DNA of 41,584 bases. Origin: an uncultured bacterium. Lineage in GTDB: Bacteria > Atribacterota > Atribacteria > Atribacterales > Caldatribacteriaceae. The position numbers were made by a program, and so were the translations under genes. The number at the start of each line of letters is the position of its first letter. Positions within the stretch are counted from its first letter, which is position 1. The notes below the pieces were generated by a model. That model saw nothing but the letters and a program-made list of their open reading frames with translations, did no database searches and was not told the origin of the DNA. This document shows positions 15,734 to 24,530 of the stretch, piece by piece. Location: NCBI GenBank assembly GCA_937922705.1, contig CALAIW010000018.1, positions 1 to 41,584 of the forward strand. The letters run 5' to 3'.

Positions 15734-17062
15734 TTACGTCTCTACCTTCGCTCTGCGACTTACAATAAGCGAAGCACCCACCAGAAGAGGAATAAAGGCA
15801 ACGAGATAGAGATACACGCTGTATTCCTTTCGCAAAAACCGGATAGTACGTTCACTTTTGGGGAGAGGAATGTGGTCTTCTCCTGATACGGTCTGAATAG
15901 TGTAATCAACCTTGGGAAGCTCTGGCCCAAGAATCACTTTGTAGCTCTCAAAGGTTGGTTTGTATCCTCGCTTCTTCAAATCCTCATCATAATCCACGAT
16001 TTCATATCCAAGCTCTGGACCAGGAATCTGTTTCACAAAGTAAGGAGCTCTGGTGACCGCCCGCAATATCTCCTTTCCCCGACCGAAAAGAAGGGTGGCT
16101 TCCTTTACAGGATCGACGTGAACCCATTTCCACCGCTCAACGCGCCCGATATTCTGCGGATCTTGGAGCTTATTATGGTAGAGCTCGTTGTACTCCTCCT
16201 GGGTAAAAGGATTAAAGTAGAGCTCATTTTTCCCCACGGCGTGAATAATCCATGAGGGATCGTCACAATTTTCACGTCGTGTCCACCGATTTCCAGGGAT
16301 GATTTCGTAACCAACACCGCCCTTCCTTCGAGAGGTAAAGACGACAATTCGCTTTTCGCTTCCCTCAAGGATGGTCCCATCGTCAAGGCGTACCCGCATC
16401 TCGTAGTGGCCAGGAGGAAGATTAACAATAAATCCATATGCTGGTTCAGAAACATAGAAATTCACAAACTCGGGGGGTGAGGGTTCCTTAGGGACAGGAA
16501 TGTTTAAAGGTCCTGTTTCACCAGCTTCCCGGCGCTTTCGAACTTCTTCGAAGAACTTATTCAATTCTTCCCGGTACTTCCGCATATCTTCGTAGTACTG
16601 CTTCAATTTCTCGTTAAATGCATCCATAGCCTTTTTGTACTCGCTGTGTTTTGCATCAGCCTCCTCGTCAAGGTACATAACGGTTTTCTCTGACCAGTAC
16701 CCCTCAGGGTAGTACAAGACGTACTTACGTTCCTCAAGAGTTGCAATAACTTTCCCACCCTGAAGAATCTCCAACTTCCCAGGAATTCCCTCGTTCAACG
16801 TACTGAACCCTGCCATGTACCGGCGGGTAATCGGCCAGTAGTAGACAATGGTTTTCCGGGGGGAAACAACGTTATTGGTGTTGGCTATGAGGTACACTGT
16901 ATCTTCACTTTGAGGGGCAAAACTTTTACTATAGGTAGAACCATTAAAAGCGGTAAGCGAATATACCAGCTGTTCTCGAACTGGCGGTTGCGCAAAAACC
17001 TGGCACGAGACAAGTACAAATAATCCCACAAGGATACAAAGGAGCACACCCCGGCGCTTCAT
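15734..17062 (-). CDS. Uncharacterised exported, membrane-anchored protein with a coiled coil
   Basis: I do not recognise this 442-residue protein. It has an N-terminal signal sequence (residues 1-24, ending VSCQVFAQ), a long extracytoplasmic region, a charged helical stretch at about 130-185 rich in K, E and Y that should form a coiled coil, a beta-rich middle part (YGFIVNLPPGHYEMRVRLDDG) and one membrane helix at about 415-435 followed by SRRAKVET. This is a type I membrane topology. The beta section around residue 215-240 resembles domains that wrap a polypeptide or sugar. Its start overlaps the upstream ABC-2 permease stop by four bases (ATGA), so it belongs to that transporter operon and may be its extracellular partner. 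No enzymatic motif is visible. Confidence 0.75.
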   Translation of the reverse strand: MKRRGVLLCILVGLFVLVSCQVFAQPPVREQLVYSLTAFNGSTYSKSFAPQSEDTVYLIANTNNVVSPRKTIVYYWPITRRYMAGFSTLNEGIPGKLEILQGGKVIATLEERKYVLYYPEGYWSEKTVMYLDEEADAKHSEYKKAMDAFNEKLKQYYEDMRKYREELNKFFEEVRKRREAGETGPLNIPVPKEPSPPEFVNFYVSEPAYGFIVNLPPGHYEMRVRLDDGTILEGSEKRIVVFTSRRKGGVGYEIIPGNRWTRRENCDDPSWIIHAVGKNELYFNPFTQEEYNELYHNKLQDPQNIGRVERWKWVHVDPVKEATLLFGRGKEILRAVTRAPYFVKQIPGPELGYEIVDYDEDLKKRGYKPTFESYKVILGPELPKVDYTIQTVSGEDHIPLPKSERTIRFLRKEYSVYLYLVAFIPLLVGASLIVSRRAKVET

Positions 17063-17877
17063 GCTTTGACCCCCTTTTTCCCCATGACATACACTGAGAG
17101 GAACATGAAAACAAGGGAATACACAACAGCATATCCAATATTGGCCACGTAAAGTAGCGGACTTTCAAGAACAACGCTATCCAGCCCACGGTTCAGATAC
17201 GCAAAAGGTGAAACCCAACTGATGCCCCGGAAAACATAGGACATGGTTTGCCGAACATAAAGCATAGGCACGGAAAGGGATTCCTTTTCAAAGCCCAGAA
17301 GGGCATTATAGCCAAGCTGAATAGCAAGGAATGCTCCAAGAATGGCCACAAGGGCAAGAACAGAACTTCGAATGCGCCCGGTGAAAGAGGAAACAAAGAG
17401 CCCAAAGCTCACCACACAGGAGAGGAGAAAAATGCTCATAATAAGCGCTTTCACAAGCCCCAGGGTAAAACCAAGGTTCGTAAGAAGACTCACAAAGTAG
17501 AAGTATACTGCAGTAAACCCTAAGGCTACCATGCCAAGACACAAATCCTTCAAATACTTCCCCCACAAGAAACTCCCCGGGGTCACCGGACCATAGAACA
17601 GAACCTCAAGAGTACCCTGTTCCCGTTCCCGGGAGATGGAAACCCCAGAAATAATAACAAGGTATAGAGAGATGATAATCAGGGTAATGTAGAGGGGGTA
17701 GTTTAAAGGGTAGGCAGATACGAGGATATCCTCTTCGCCAATGCTATCCAGAAAATTTTTGAGAATAAAGGAAGAAACAATAAAAGAAGCAAAAAGTGCC
17801 ACGTAATACCCAAAACTATAGAGGGAATACAGAAAATCTCTCTTAAAGAGCGTTTGCATAACCCGTACAGCACGCAT
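17059..17877 (-). CDS. ABC-2 type transporter permease
   Basis: The 272-residue integral membrane protein has about six hydrophobic segments and the ABC-2 family element SISREREQGTLEVLFYGPVTPGSF between the second and third helices, where export-type permeases such as NosY and the GldF group contact their ATPase. It ends MGKKGVKA. It begins two bases after the stop of the preceding membrane-anchored protein and overlaps the next gene by four bases. Together with the ATPase at 19540 it should form an exporter or a mechanotransmission-type complex; the cargo is unknown. Confidence 0.88.
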   Translation of the reverse strand: MRAVRVMQTLFKRDFLYSLYSFGYYVALFASFIVSSFILKNFLDSIGEEDILVSAYPLNYPLYITLIIISLYLVIISGVSISREREQGTLEVLFYGPVTPGSFLWGKYLKDLCLGMVALGFTAVYFYFVSLLTNLGFTLGLVKALIMSIFLLSCVVSFGLFVSSFTGRIRSSVLALVAILGAFLAIQLGYNALLGFEKESLSVPMLYVRQTMSYVFRGISWVSPFAYLNRGLDSVVLESPLLYVANIGYAVVYSLVFMFLSVYVMGKKGVKA

Positions 17878-17879
17878 AC

Positions 17880-18596
17880 TTATTCCTCCCTCTTTTGGAG
17901 CTCCACATCTTCAATAAATTCCGTAAAATCTCCCTGGGGGGTATGCAGGACAACCTCCAAAAGTCCATACTTTTCCTTCTCCTTATCAATGTGGAGTTTG
18001 TCCCAGGGGATAAGCCCCTTGTTTCGAGCAAGGTATGCTTTAGGATCCCAGAAGAGCTCAATCGGGCCTTCATAAAGGAGCCGGCCTCGCGAATAGTTAT
18101 CCTCGTCTCCTTCTCGGACGTAAAGTTTCCCCTCAAGCTGCAAGGGCATTCCCGGAAAGTCAGAGATTCCAATGCCCTTTGAATCCTTGAAGCGAATTTC
18201 AATCTCTATTCCCCGATCGGTAGGGTCGGCAAAGCAGATGATTCCGGCAAGGTCCGGAATTTCCTTTCCCTCCATGGTGAAGTTGAAAACGTTTATGCCC
18301 CGTTTTATCTCAAGTTCTTGAGAGAAAGGATAGTAATATGGGGCCTCGGCCTTCAAAATGTGTTTCCCAGGGGGAATCTTTGTAAGCTGATAGTCCTTAC
18401 TCCGGAAAAGAATGTCAGAGCGACCGCCAATTGAAAGGTATAACTTTCGCACCACATCCTGCGAGTAGAGATCCACCACTACTCCCTTAAGAATGCCGTA
18501 ATGCACTCGAGTGGTCAGGTAGGCAACTCCAAAGAGTACCGCAACAAGCACCCCAAAACCCAGGGCTACTATGCCCCCGGTGCGCAAGCGCCTCAT
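17880..18596 (-). CDS. Uncharacterised signal-anchored beta-rich protein of the ABC-2 operon
   Basis: A 238-residue protein with one N-terminal membrane segment (about residues 8-28) and a soluble outer part. Residues 35-105 look like a carboxypeptidase-regulatory or PEGA-like beta sandwich (LKGVVVDLYSQDVVRKLYLSIGG, LTKIPPGKHILKAEAPYYYPF). The rest is unrecognised. The gene lies between the ABC ATPase and permease, sharing a four-base overlap with the former (ATGA). The position suggests an accessory subunit of the transporter. No catalytic motif is visible. Confidence 0.72.
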   Translation of the reverse strand: MRRLRTGGIVALGFGVLVAVLFGVAYLTTRVHYGILKGVVVDLYSQDVVRKLYLSIGGRSDILFRSKDYQLTKIPPGKHILKAEAPYYYPFSQELEIKRGINVFNFTMEGKEIPDLAGIICFADPTDRGIEIEIRFKDSKGIGISDFPGMPLQLEGKLYVREGDEDNYSRGRLLYEGPIELFWDPKAYLARNKGLIPWDKLHIDKEKEKYGLLEVVLHTPQGDFTEFIEDVELQKREE

Positions 18597-19540
18597 GCCT
18601 TTCCCTCCTCCCGGGCAAGAAGTGAGATGTTCTGTTGCGTGATGGTAATAAACGCTTCTTCAAGGCTCATCTCCTTAGTTTTCATAGCAAGCACAAGAAA
18701 TCCCTTTTCATACAGGAACCGGGAGAGGTCAAGGCGATAATCCCGGTCTGTTTGGAGATGTACCTCAAGCTTATTGCCATCAACAGTGGAACCCTTTACA
18801 AAGGGTAACGTGGAAAGTTCCGAAGAAAGGCTTTCAGCATTTTGCGAGAGTTCAATCTCCAGGCGAACAGTATCTGTTAAGCGACGCTTGATATTGTCCA
18901 TAGTGTCCTCAGCAAGAAGCCTACCTCGGTTGATGATCGCCACCTTCTTACAAAGTCGCTCAACCTCAGAGAGGATATGAGACGACACAAAAACAGTGCG
19001 CCCTTTCCGATTCTCTTCCTCAATGAGATCGCGAATCTGTTTTATGCTTGTGGGATCGAGGTTTGCCACCGGTTCATCGAGGATGAGAAGTTCAGGGTCA
19101 TGAAGCAGTGCTCGAGCAAAAGCGAGTTTCTGCTGCATGCCCTTTGAGTACGCCCCAAGCTTCTTGTTCCGATCGCCCCAAAGGCCTACTGCCTCAAGGA
19201 GTTCTTCGATACGCTTTTGTACATTGGGGACTTCGTAAAGTTCGCCAAAAAAGGTCAAATACTCCTCGGCCGTCATTTCCTTATAGAGATACTGGTTTTC
19301 CGAGACGACGCCAACACGTCGTTTGATTGCAACGTTATTAGGTCGCAGCTCCTCACCAAGAAGAAAAATCTTCCCACTTGTTGGAGGAATGAGGCCAAGA
19401 ATCATCATAATGGTTGTGGTTTTCCCTGCACCATTTGGCCCAAGAAACCCATAAATGTCTCCTTTTTCTACTTGAAGGTTTAAGTTATCGACCGCTTTGA
19501 ACCCATTAAATTCTTTGGTGAGATTAACTGTTTGAATCAT
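18593..19540 (-). CDS. ABC transporter ATPase of the ABC-2 (CcmA/NatA-like) class
   Basis: The 315-residue ATPase has Walker A GPNGAGKTT (about 37-45), Q-loop VSENQYLY, signature YSKGMQQKL, Walker B LLILDEPVANLDP and switch FVSSHI. The C-terminal 80 residues (from VRLEIELSQNAESL) form the usual extra domain of drug/NatA-type ATPases, which is much shorter than the MalK type. The start is the ATG at 19540, with AAAGGAGG 13 bases upstream; further in-frame codons to 19675 lie in the leader. It energises the permease encoded two genes downstream. Confidence 0.9.
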   Translation of the reverse strand: MIQTVNLTKEFNGFKAVDNLNLQVEKGDIYGFLGPNGAGKTTTIMMILGLIPPTSGKIFLLGEELRPNNVAIKRRVGVVSENQYLYKEMTAEEYLTFFGELYEVPNVQKRIEELLEAVGLWGDRNKKLGAYSKGMQQKLAFARALLHDPELLILDEPVANLDPTSIKQIRDLIEEENRKGRTVFVSSHILSEVERLCKKVAIINRGRLLAEDTMDNIKRRLTDTVRLEIELSQNAESLSSELSTLPFVKGSTVDGNKLEVHLQTDRDYRLDLSRFLYEKGFLVLAMKTKEMSLEEAFITITQQNISLLAREEGKA

Positions 19541-19568
19541 AAGCCGGTATCGACCTCCTTTCCCCAAA

Positions 19569-19586
19569 AATTCCTCAAGAGGAATT
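19569..19586 (-). promoter_or_regulatory. Inverted repeat in the ABC-2 operon leader
   Basis: AATTCCTC and GAGGAATT are separated by two bases. As RNA this is a 7-bp stem with a CUUG tetraloop, followed by UUU and then directly by the ribosome site. It may be an operator or a small attenuator; the sequence does not decide between them. Confidence 0.4.
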
Positions 19587-19697
19587 ATCCGAGGAACCAA
19601 AGAAGAGTTCCAGAGGGAACGCGAAGAAAAACACAAAGATATTCTTTTGCAGATGCTTGATTTTCTGGGAACCACAGAGTATCATCTTTTGCGGTTT

Positions 19698-19742
19698 GGG
19701 TGCACCCGGGGAGTCAGCCGGGATAAAGGTTTGAGACTCCCC
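19698..19742 (-). other. Structured leader element upstream of the ABC-2 operon
   Basis: The 214-base gap between the creatininase stop and the ABC ATPase start holds a perfect 8-bp stem (GGGGAGTC with GACTCCCC, 19735-19742 and 19708-19715, 19-base interior) followed immediately by a 10-base palindrome GGGTGCACCC (19698-19707). A second, exclusive pairing (CCCGG with CCGGG) is possible in the same stretch. There is no U tract, so it is not a plain terminator. Confidence 0.4.
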
Positions 19743-19754
19743 AGGCCCCCCTCC

Positions 19755-20534
19755 TTAGTGCCGTTTTGGAAGCGTAGCAAAAACTTCCTCTATTTCTATT
19801 ATAAGCTTTCCACACGACTCGACAAGTTCCCCAAGAAGATTTTTTCCCACTTCTTCCGTAGCCCGCGTAGGATCTCCCCATACCCCACTTAAGGTAGCCC
19901 GAAAAAGCGACCCAGGATGCGTCAGAAAATACGCCACATGCATCGGAGGTTCAAGGGACGGACGAGTGAGAAACTCAGCCTCCATGTATTCTCTTTGAAC
20001 CAGCTCTCCACAAATAGCCATGCATAGCGCCGTTTCCCCAAAGCCAGCATGGAGTCCCCTTCCACCCTCGGTAAAAAGAGAGGTAAGCTCTTGCGGGAGT
20101 CCTTCCCAGTAAGAAAGAGCATACGCTATGGTTCCCTGAGGAAAAGAAGGATGGGCGGCAGCAAGTGCATAGGCAATAGCGTAGAGGTTATCATAGTGAC
20201 CATTCAGAAAAACAATCTTTTTCCAGCCACTTCGAGCAAGGGATAAGGCAATATCTTGAATGACTCGAAGATACGTCTCAAGAGAGAGCTCTATGGTGCC
20301 TGAGAAACCTCGATGAGGATACGAAAGCCCAAAAAAGAGGGGCGGAGCCACAACAGCATCGTATCGCTCAGCTATCCTTTGAGCAACCTCAAAAACACAG
20401 AAAGTGTCCGTACCCGTGGGAAGATGCTTGCCGTGTTGCTCCACTGATCCACAGGGAACGATGACTCGAACTCCCTGTTCCCTTTTCTCCTCAATTTCCC
20501 CTGCAGTCATTTCACTCCACAAAACCCTTGGCAT
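19755..20534 (-). CDS. Creatininase-family amidohydrolase
   Basis: A 259-residue metal-dependent amidohydrolase of the creatininase/MftE/ArfB fold. Metal-ligand motifs are GSVEQHGKHLPTGTDT (Glu, His and Asp ligands, residues ~29-44), NGHYDN near residue 110 and HAGFGETALC near residue 162 (Glu ligand), with GVWGDPTRATEEVG near the end as in the family. The family opens cyclic amides (creatinine), formamides and peptide-derived amides, so the exact substrate is open. It is the last gene of the importer-MttB operon and starts inside the MttB 3' end (23-base overlap), suggesting a linked catabolic step. Confidence 0.88.
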   Translation of the reverse strand: MPRVLWSEMTAGEIEEKREQGVRVIVPCGSVEQHGKHLPTGTDTFCVFEVAQRIAERYDAVVAPPLFFGLSYPHRGFSGTIELSLETYLRVIQDIALSLARSGWKKIVFLNGHYDNLYAIAYALAAAHPSFPQGTIAYALSYWEGLPQELTSLFTEGGRGLHAGFGETALCMAICGELVQREYMEAEFLTRPSLEPPMHVAYFLTHPGSLFRATLSGVWGDPTRATEEVGKNLLGELVESCGKLIIEIEEVFATLPKRH

Positions 20535-21936
20535 TGCTTTCCTCCTCTAAAAAGGCATCGAGTTCTTTGCGTTTTTTCTCCTCAAGGAGAGGCTGGGGAC
20601 GGGCAAGAATTTCCTGAAGCACTTCATGAGTTTTTTTGAGAATATCCTCCCCGGGACGGAAAGGTCCTCGAAAGCCCAAAGAGGGAATCCAGAACTCTTT
20701 ACGCACAAAACGCACCGTGTGGACAAGAGAGAGGAAAGAGCCCTCTTGGACTCCTTCCTCAATAGCCAAAAGATTAAGAGTCTCCTCGTCAATACTGAAC
20801 CCCTGTACAATGCGCTTACAAAATCCGATAAGCTCATTGTCAAGGAGAAGCTGTTCAAGGCTTCCTCCCTGGTCACTTCCCACAATACCCATGTGACCAA
20901 AGGTGGAAGCCGAAGAGAGCATACCAAGGATAAGCGTCACACCCTTTTCCCAGCCATTTTGAGGATCAAAAGCACAACTATCCGTAAGTCCTACGTTCAC
21001 ATACACTGGAAACCCGTATGATGCACCAATTGCAGCCATCGCTAAACTCAAGAGTCCTTGTTCTGGAGAACCAAAAACTATGCCTCCAGTTCTGGGATCA
21101 GCAATGTGGGGGATGCCGCCATAGCATATTGGGGTCCCCGGACGGAGTAATTCTGCGATAACCACTCCAGCGAGGATTTCCGCATTTTCCTGAGCAAGCA
21201 CTCCCGCAAGGGTTACAGGGCCTGTGGATCCAGCCTGAACCATAGGACCAATCATAACAGGAAGAGCAAGAAGGGTAGCCTCTTTGAGGATAGCAAGACC
21301 ACCTTCTGGAAACCGAAGAGGACTTATAGGTTCAAGAAAGGCGAAAAGACGAGGTTTTTCCCGGGCTTTGCTCTCCCCTCCAGCGCATATGGCGCTCATA
21401 GTGAAGACCCGGCGGAAATTCTCCCTTGTCGAGAACCAGAGGAAAATTGGCTTATCCGTCCGAGCAAAGAGTTCTCGAGCCATAAAGACTTCCCGCAGAG
21501 AAGGTGGATACTCAGAGGGCATAGCAAGCCCTCCAACAACATCAATATTGGGGAGGTAATGCGCAAGGTGCACCGCGCGAAGAAAATCGTCCTTTCGAGG
21601 TTCCCGCCGCGTTCCATTTTCGAACCAGGCAAATTGTCCTGGAGAGGAGCAGAAAACCGTTGACCCTTGTGCAAAAGTCGCAAACCGTCTTGCATCTCTT
21701 CCATAGAGCGTAAACGACTTCCCCGCCTTTTGCACAGACTCTTCCACCAGAGAAGAAGGTATCAGGATGCGACCATTCTTTTTCTGTGCCCCATGGTCCA
21801 AGAGAAGAGTTACGATTTCCCCGTCTGGGATGGCAACACCAATTTTCTCAAGAATGGAGCACGAAGCTTCATGAATACGGGCAATGTCCTCTGTACCCAG
21901 AAAAGTAATTTTAGGTCGTATCAGCTCTTTAACCAT
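20512..21936 (-). CDS. MttB-family (trimethylamine methyltransferase-like) methyltransferase, non-pyrrolysine
   Basis: The 474-residue protein is a TIM-barrel member of the MttB superfamily. Visible features are ILEKIGVAIPD, YGRDARR, FCSSPGQF, VVGGLAMPSEYPPSLREVFMARELF, VMIGPMVQAGSTGPVTLAGVLAQ, CYGGIPHIADPRTGGIVFGSPEQ and FGHMGIVGSDQGGSLEQLLLDNEL. No in-frame UAG occurs, so unlike true MttB it contains no pyrrolysine; such homologues (for example MtgB) demethylate quaternary amines such as glycine betaine, proline betaine or carnitine onto a corrinoid protein. No corrinoid protein or MtgA-like partner is encoded nearby. It overlaps the dehydrogenase gene by 16 bases and the creatininase gene by 23. 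Family is firm; substrate is unknown. Confidence 0.9.
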   Translation of the reverse strand: MVKELIRPKITFLGTEDIARIHEASCSILEKIGVAIPDGEIVTLLLDHGAQKKNGRILIPSSLVEESVQKAGKSFTLYGRDARRFATFAQGSTVFCSSPGQFAWFENGTRREPRKDDFLRAVHLAHYLPNIDVVGGLAMPSEYPPSLREVFMARELFARTDKPIFLWFSTRENFRRVFTMSAICAGGESKAREKPRLFAFLEPISPLRFPEGGLAILKEATLLALPVMIGPMVQAGSTGPVTLAGVLAQENAEILAGVVIAELLRPGTPICYGGIPHIADPRTGGIVFGSPEQGLLSLAMAAIGASYGFPVYVNVGLTDSCAFDPQNGWEKGVTLILGMLSSASTFGHMGIVGSDQGGSLEQLLLDNELIGFCKRIVQGFSIDEETLNLLAIEEGVQEGSFLSLVHTVRFVRKEFWIPSLGFRGPFRPGEDILKKTHEVLQEILARPQPLLEEKKRKELDAFLEEESNAKGFVE

Positions 21937-23009
21937 AAGTCGATGGGCTTTTGCACCCCTCGGGCATCGAAGGGAAAGGTAATTTTTCTCCCCTCTCCCG
22001 CCGAGGCGTAAGCTGCACAGATAATCTCAAGCACCGCCTTTCCGTCCTCTCCTGTTTCTTTTGGCTTTTCAAGCCCGAGAACGCAACGGGCAAAATGTTC
22101 CATCTCTTGGGGGAATCCGTAATTCCAAATCTCTTCATACACGGTGAACGTCCATCCCTTCGTCGTAGGGGCTTTTTCTACCGCGTACCCGTAACCGTAT
22201 TCGCTGTAGGTAACAAGAGAAATCCCCATGTGAAGGACAGCATAGGTTACTCCACCTTCACCATAGATTTCTGCCCGGTCATCCATCCCTCCCCTTTTAG
22301 CCCAGCTGTTTTCAATAATCGCATAAGCATCGTTCTCAAATTCTACGATGGTTACCGCTTCGTCATCACCTCGAGTTTTCTCCTTGTGGACGTAGGTTCC
22401 AAGGTGCGCATAGACACTCTTCACCTTTGGTTTTCCAAGGACAAACCGGGCAAATTCAATACCGTGGCATCCCATATCCATAAGAACTCCGCCACCTGAG
22501 CGATTCACATCCCAAAACCATTCTGAGTGCGGCCCAAAGTGCTTCTCACTCTGCTTCACAAGGTACACTTTCCCTAGGGCACCCTCATCCACAAGCTCTT
22601 TAGCCCGCACATACTTTGGGGTAAAGCAAAGCTCTTCGGCATAGAAAAGAAAGACGTTATTTTCTCGACAAGCATTGATCATGCGGTCTGCTTCTTCAAG
22701 ATTCAGACAAAGAGGCTTCTCACAAACGACATGCTTTTTGCTTTGCGCTGCGTCGATGGTCATTTGAGCATGGAGGTAATTGGGAGCGCAAATAGTAATC
22801 ATGTCGATATCTCTATCCTCGAGCATCTGGCGGTAATCAGTATAAAAGCGAGGAATGTTAAAACGGCGAGCAAAAGCCTCCGCGTGTCCTGGACTTGGAG
22901 AAGCCACCGCTATAACCTCAGCAACATGGGGAATTTTTTGAAACGCAATGGCATGAATTTCGGCTTCAAAACGAGATCCAATAATCCCAACCCGAACCCT
23001 ATCCGGCAT
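21921..23009 (-). CDS. Gfo/Idh/MocA-family oxidoreductase
   Basis: A 362-residue NAD(P)-dependent dehydrogenase of the glucose-fructose oxidoreductase type. The Rossmann start is RVGIIGSRFEAEIHAIAF, the catalytic-type signature is VVCEKPLCLNLEEADRMI (Lys in EKP), and the second conserved block is RSGGGVLMDMGCHGIEFARF (Asp and His). The ATG at 23009 is preceded by GGAGGAGGG and AAAGG. Upstream in-frame codons to 23345 lie in the binding-protein gene and are not part of it. Family members act on sugars, inositols and amino sugars; in this operon it could oxidise the imported compound. Confidence 0.92.
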   Translation of the reverse strand: MPDRVRVGIIGSRFEAEIHAIAFQKIPHVAEVIAVASPSPGHAEAFARRFNIPRFYTDYRQMLEDRDIDMITICAPNYLHAQMTIDAAQSKKHVVCEKPLCLNLEEADRMINACRENNVFLFYAEELCFTPKYVRAKELVDEGALGKVYLVKQSEKHFGPHSEWFWDVNRSGGGVLMDMGCHGIEFARFVLGKPKVKSVYAHLGTYVHKEKTRGDDEAVTIVEFENDAYAIIENSWAKRGGMDDRAEIYGEGGVTYAVLHMGISLVTYSEYGYGYAVEKAPTTKGWTFTVYEEIWNYGFPQEMEHFARCVLGLEKPKETGEDGKAVLEIICAAYASAGEGRKITFPFDARGVQKPIDLWLKS

Positions 23010-23026
23010 ACCTTTCCCTCCTCCAA

Positions 23027-23065
23027 AAGAAAAAGGGGAGGGTGCTATACCCTCCCCTTTTTCTT
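23027..23065 (-). terminator. Hairpin between binding-protein and dehydrogenase genes
   Basis: A 17-bp stem (23027-23043 with 23049-23065, five-base loop) starts at the binding-protein stop codon. On the minus strand its 3' arm ends in a run TTTTTCTTTT, the form of an intrinsic terminator. As at 12723, it probably lowers expression of downstream genes. Confidence 0.8.
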
Positions 23066-24456
23066 CACCTGTTCTTCGGATTGTTGGGGCTTGTGTCAAG
23101 CACCTGTTGCTGTAAGAGGGCAATGTTGTCCAGGGCTTCTTTGGGAGTCTTTTTACCGATGTAGGCAAGATTGAGCTCTCGCTGTTGAATGTCAAGGAGT
23201 TCAGCATATTCAGGCCATGTCCAGACGTCTCGAGCAATACCTTCAACAATGGTGCGGATAGAAGCCCACTTCGGTTCAAACTGCTTCTGGTAATCGAGAA
23301 GATCGGTACGGGCACTGGCATACCCAGCCGTTGGGTCATCCACAAGCATTTTTTCTATCTCATAGGACTTCAACCACTGGAGATACAACCAGGCTTCTTT
23401 TTTATGCTTCGAGAAAGCATTAATGCCAATTCCCTGAGAACCAAAGGTGGAGGCTCGGCGAATCTGACCAGTTTGGGGATCTCGATATCCAGGCATAACT
23501 GTGTACCCCCACTTCCCAGCGGTCTTCGAAAGAGCCGGATTATCAGCGACGTTAGCGAAACTCACCCAGGTGAACCACATGGCACATTTGTCTTGCGTTG
23601 CTGCATTCATGATTTCATCCACGAACCAGTTCGCCGTTGCCGGATCCACCACCTTGTGCTTTAGGTTGAAGTCTACGAAGAACTGCAGCGCTTCCACAGC
23701 TTTGTCAGAGTTAATGATTCCCTGAGCTGTCCAGGTTTCGGGGTCCCAGAGTTCTGCTCCGAAGGAAAAGTGGAAGGGAAGCCACTGCTGGGTGATACCA
23801 TCACTCAGCCGCGTCGCATACCAGGCGATACCGTAGCGGTCGATTTTCCCATCTCCATCAACGTCTACAGTGAGCTTCTTGGCATACTCAAGCATTTCGT
23901 CCCAGGTTTCAGGAGGCCCAGGGATACCTGCTTCGGCATAGAGGTCTTTGCGGTAGCTAAAGATAAGCCCGCCACAGGTCCAGGGAAGACCATAAAGTGG
24001 AGCATCGGTGTACTTTTTCCATGCATCTCCTGGGCGAAGGGCGTCATCCCCTAAGGTGGGGAACTTTCCAATGTAGGTAGCAAACCCCTGAATGAAATCT
24101 TTTTCAAAGTTGATGGTACTTTCTGGAGAGAAGAGGTACTCTGGGGTGTCGAGGCGCTCTAACCCCCCAGCCAGAACCATCTCGCCAATCCACTGACTGT
24201 CGTACTCGAAGAGGTCGTACTCATCACTTCTGCTGTCGATAATCTCTCGAATCTTATACTCCACGAATTGATACGGAGGGCTTTCAATAATAACTTTGAT
24301 ACCCGTTCTCTGGGTAAAGATTTCATTGGCTAGTCGCTGTTCCACTGGGGTTTGTGGCCAGGGCAAACTCAAGATACGCAACGTTACTTCCTCAGCAAAG
24401 ACCACACTCCACCCCATGCAAAGCACCACAAAGAGAACCAAAAACCATCTTTTCAT
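23065..24456 (-). CDS. Extracellular solute-binding protein (family 1) of the MttB operon
   Basis: The 463-residue binding protein has a signal peptide (residues 1-22, ending SVVFAEEV) and a typical family-1 mature chain: VTLRILSLPWPQTPVEQRLA, FTQRTGIKVIIESPPYQF, DLFEYDSQWIGEMVLAGGL, LYGLPWTCGGLIFSYRKDLY, a calcium-loop-like VDVDGDGKIDRYG and GSQGIGINAFSKHKKEAW. The ribosome site AAAAGGAGGAG precedes the ATG. It follows two ATPase genes and two permease genes. Relatives bind sugars, glycerol-like polyols or sugar derivatives; the partner enzymes hint at a modified or N-methylated compound, which is inference. Confidence 0.92.
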   Translation of the reverse strand: MKRWFLVLFVVLCMGWSVVFAEEVTLRILSLPWPQTPVEQRLANEIFTQRTGIKVIIESPPYQFVEYKIREIIDSRSDEYDLFEYDSQWIGEMVLAGGLERLDTPEYLFSPESTINFEKDFIQGFATYIGKFPTLGDDALRPGDAWKKYTDAPLYGLPWTCGGLIFSYRKDLYAEAGIPGPPETWDEMLEYAKKLTVDVDGDGKIDRYGIAWYATRLSDGITQQWLPFHFSFGAELWDPETWTAQGIINSDKAVEALQFFVDFNLKHKVVDPATANWFVDEIMNAATQDKCAMWFTWVSFANVADNPALSKTAGKWGYTVMPGYRDPQTGQIRRASTFGSQGIGINAFSKHKKEAWLYLQWLKSYEIEKMLVDDPTAGYASARTDLLDYQKQFEPKWASIRTIVEGIARDVWTWPEYAELLDIQQRELNLAYIGKKTPKEALDNIALLQQQVLDTSPNNPKNR

Positions 24457-24530
24457 CGTTTCCTCTCCTCCTTTTCAAATTTTCAAAAACGCAACTTTCC
24501 AGGCAAAGCGTTCTGTACTGAAACCGCGCA

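Noticed and set aside
20512-21936. A pyrrolysine-containing MttB
   Set aside because: The frame is complete without any in-frame UAG, as in the non-pyrrolysine branch.
24457-24530. A promoter or terminator between the ATPase and binding-protein genes of the MttB operon
   Set aside because: Neither a usable -10/-35 pair nor a hairpin with a U tract is visible in the 74 bases.
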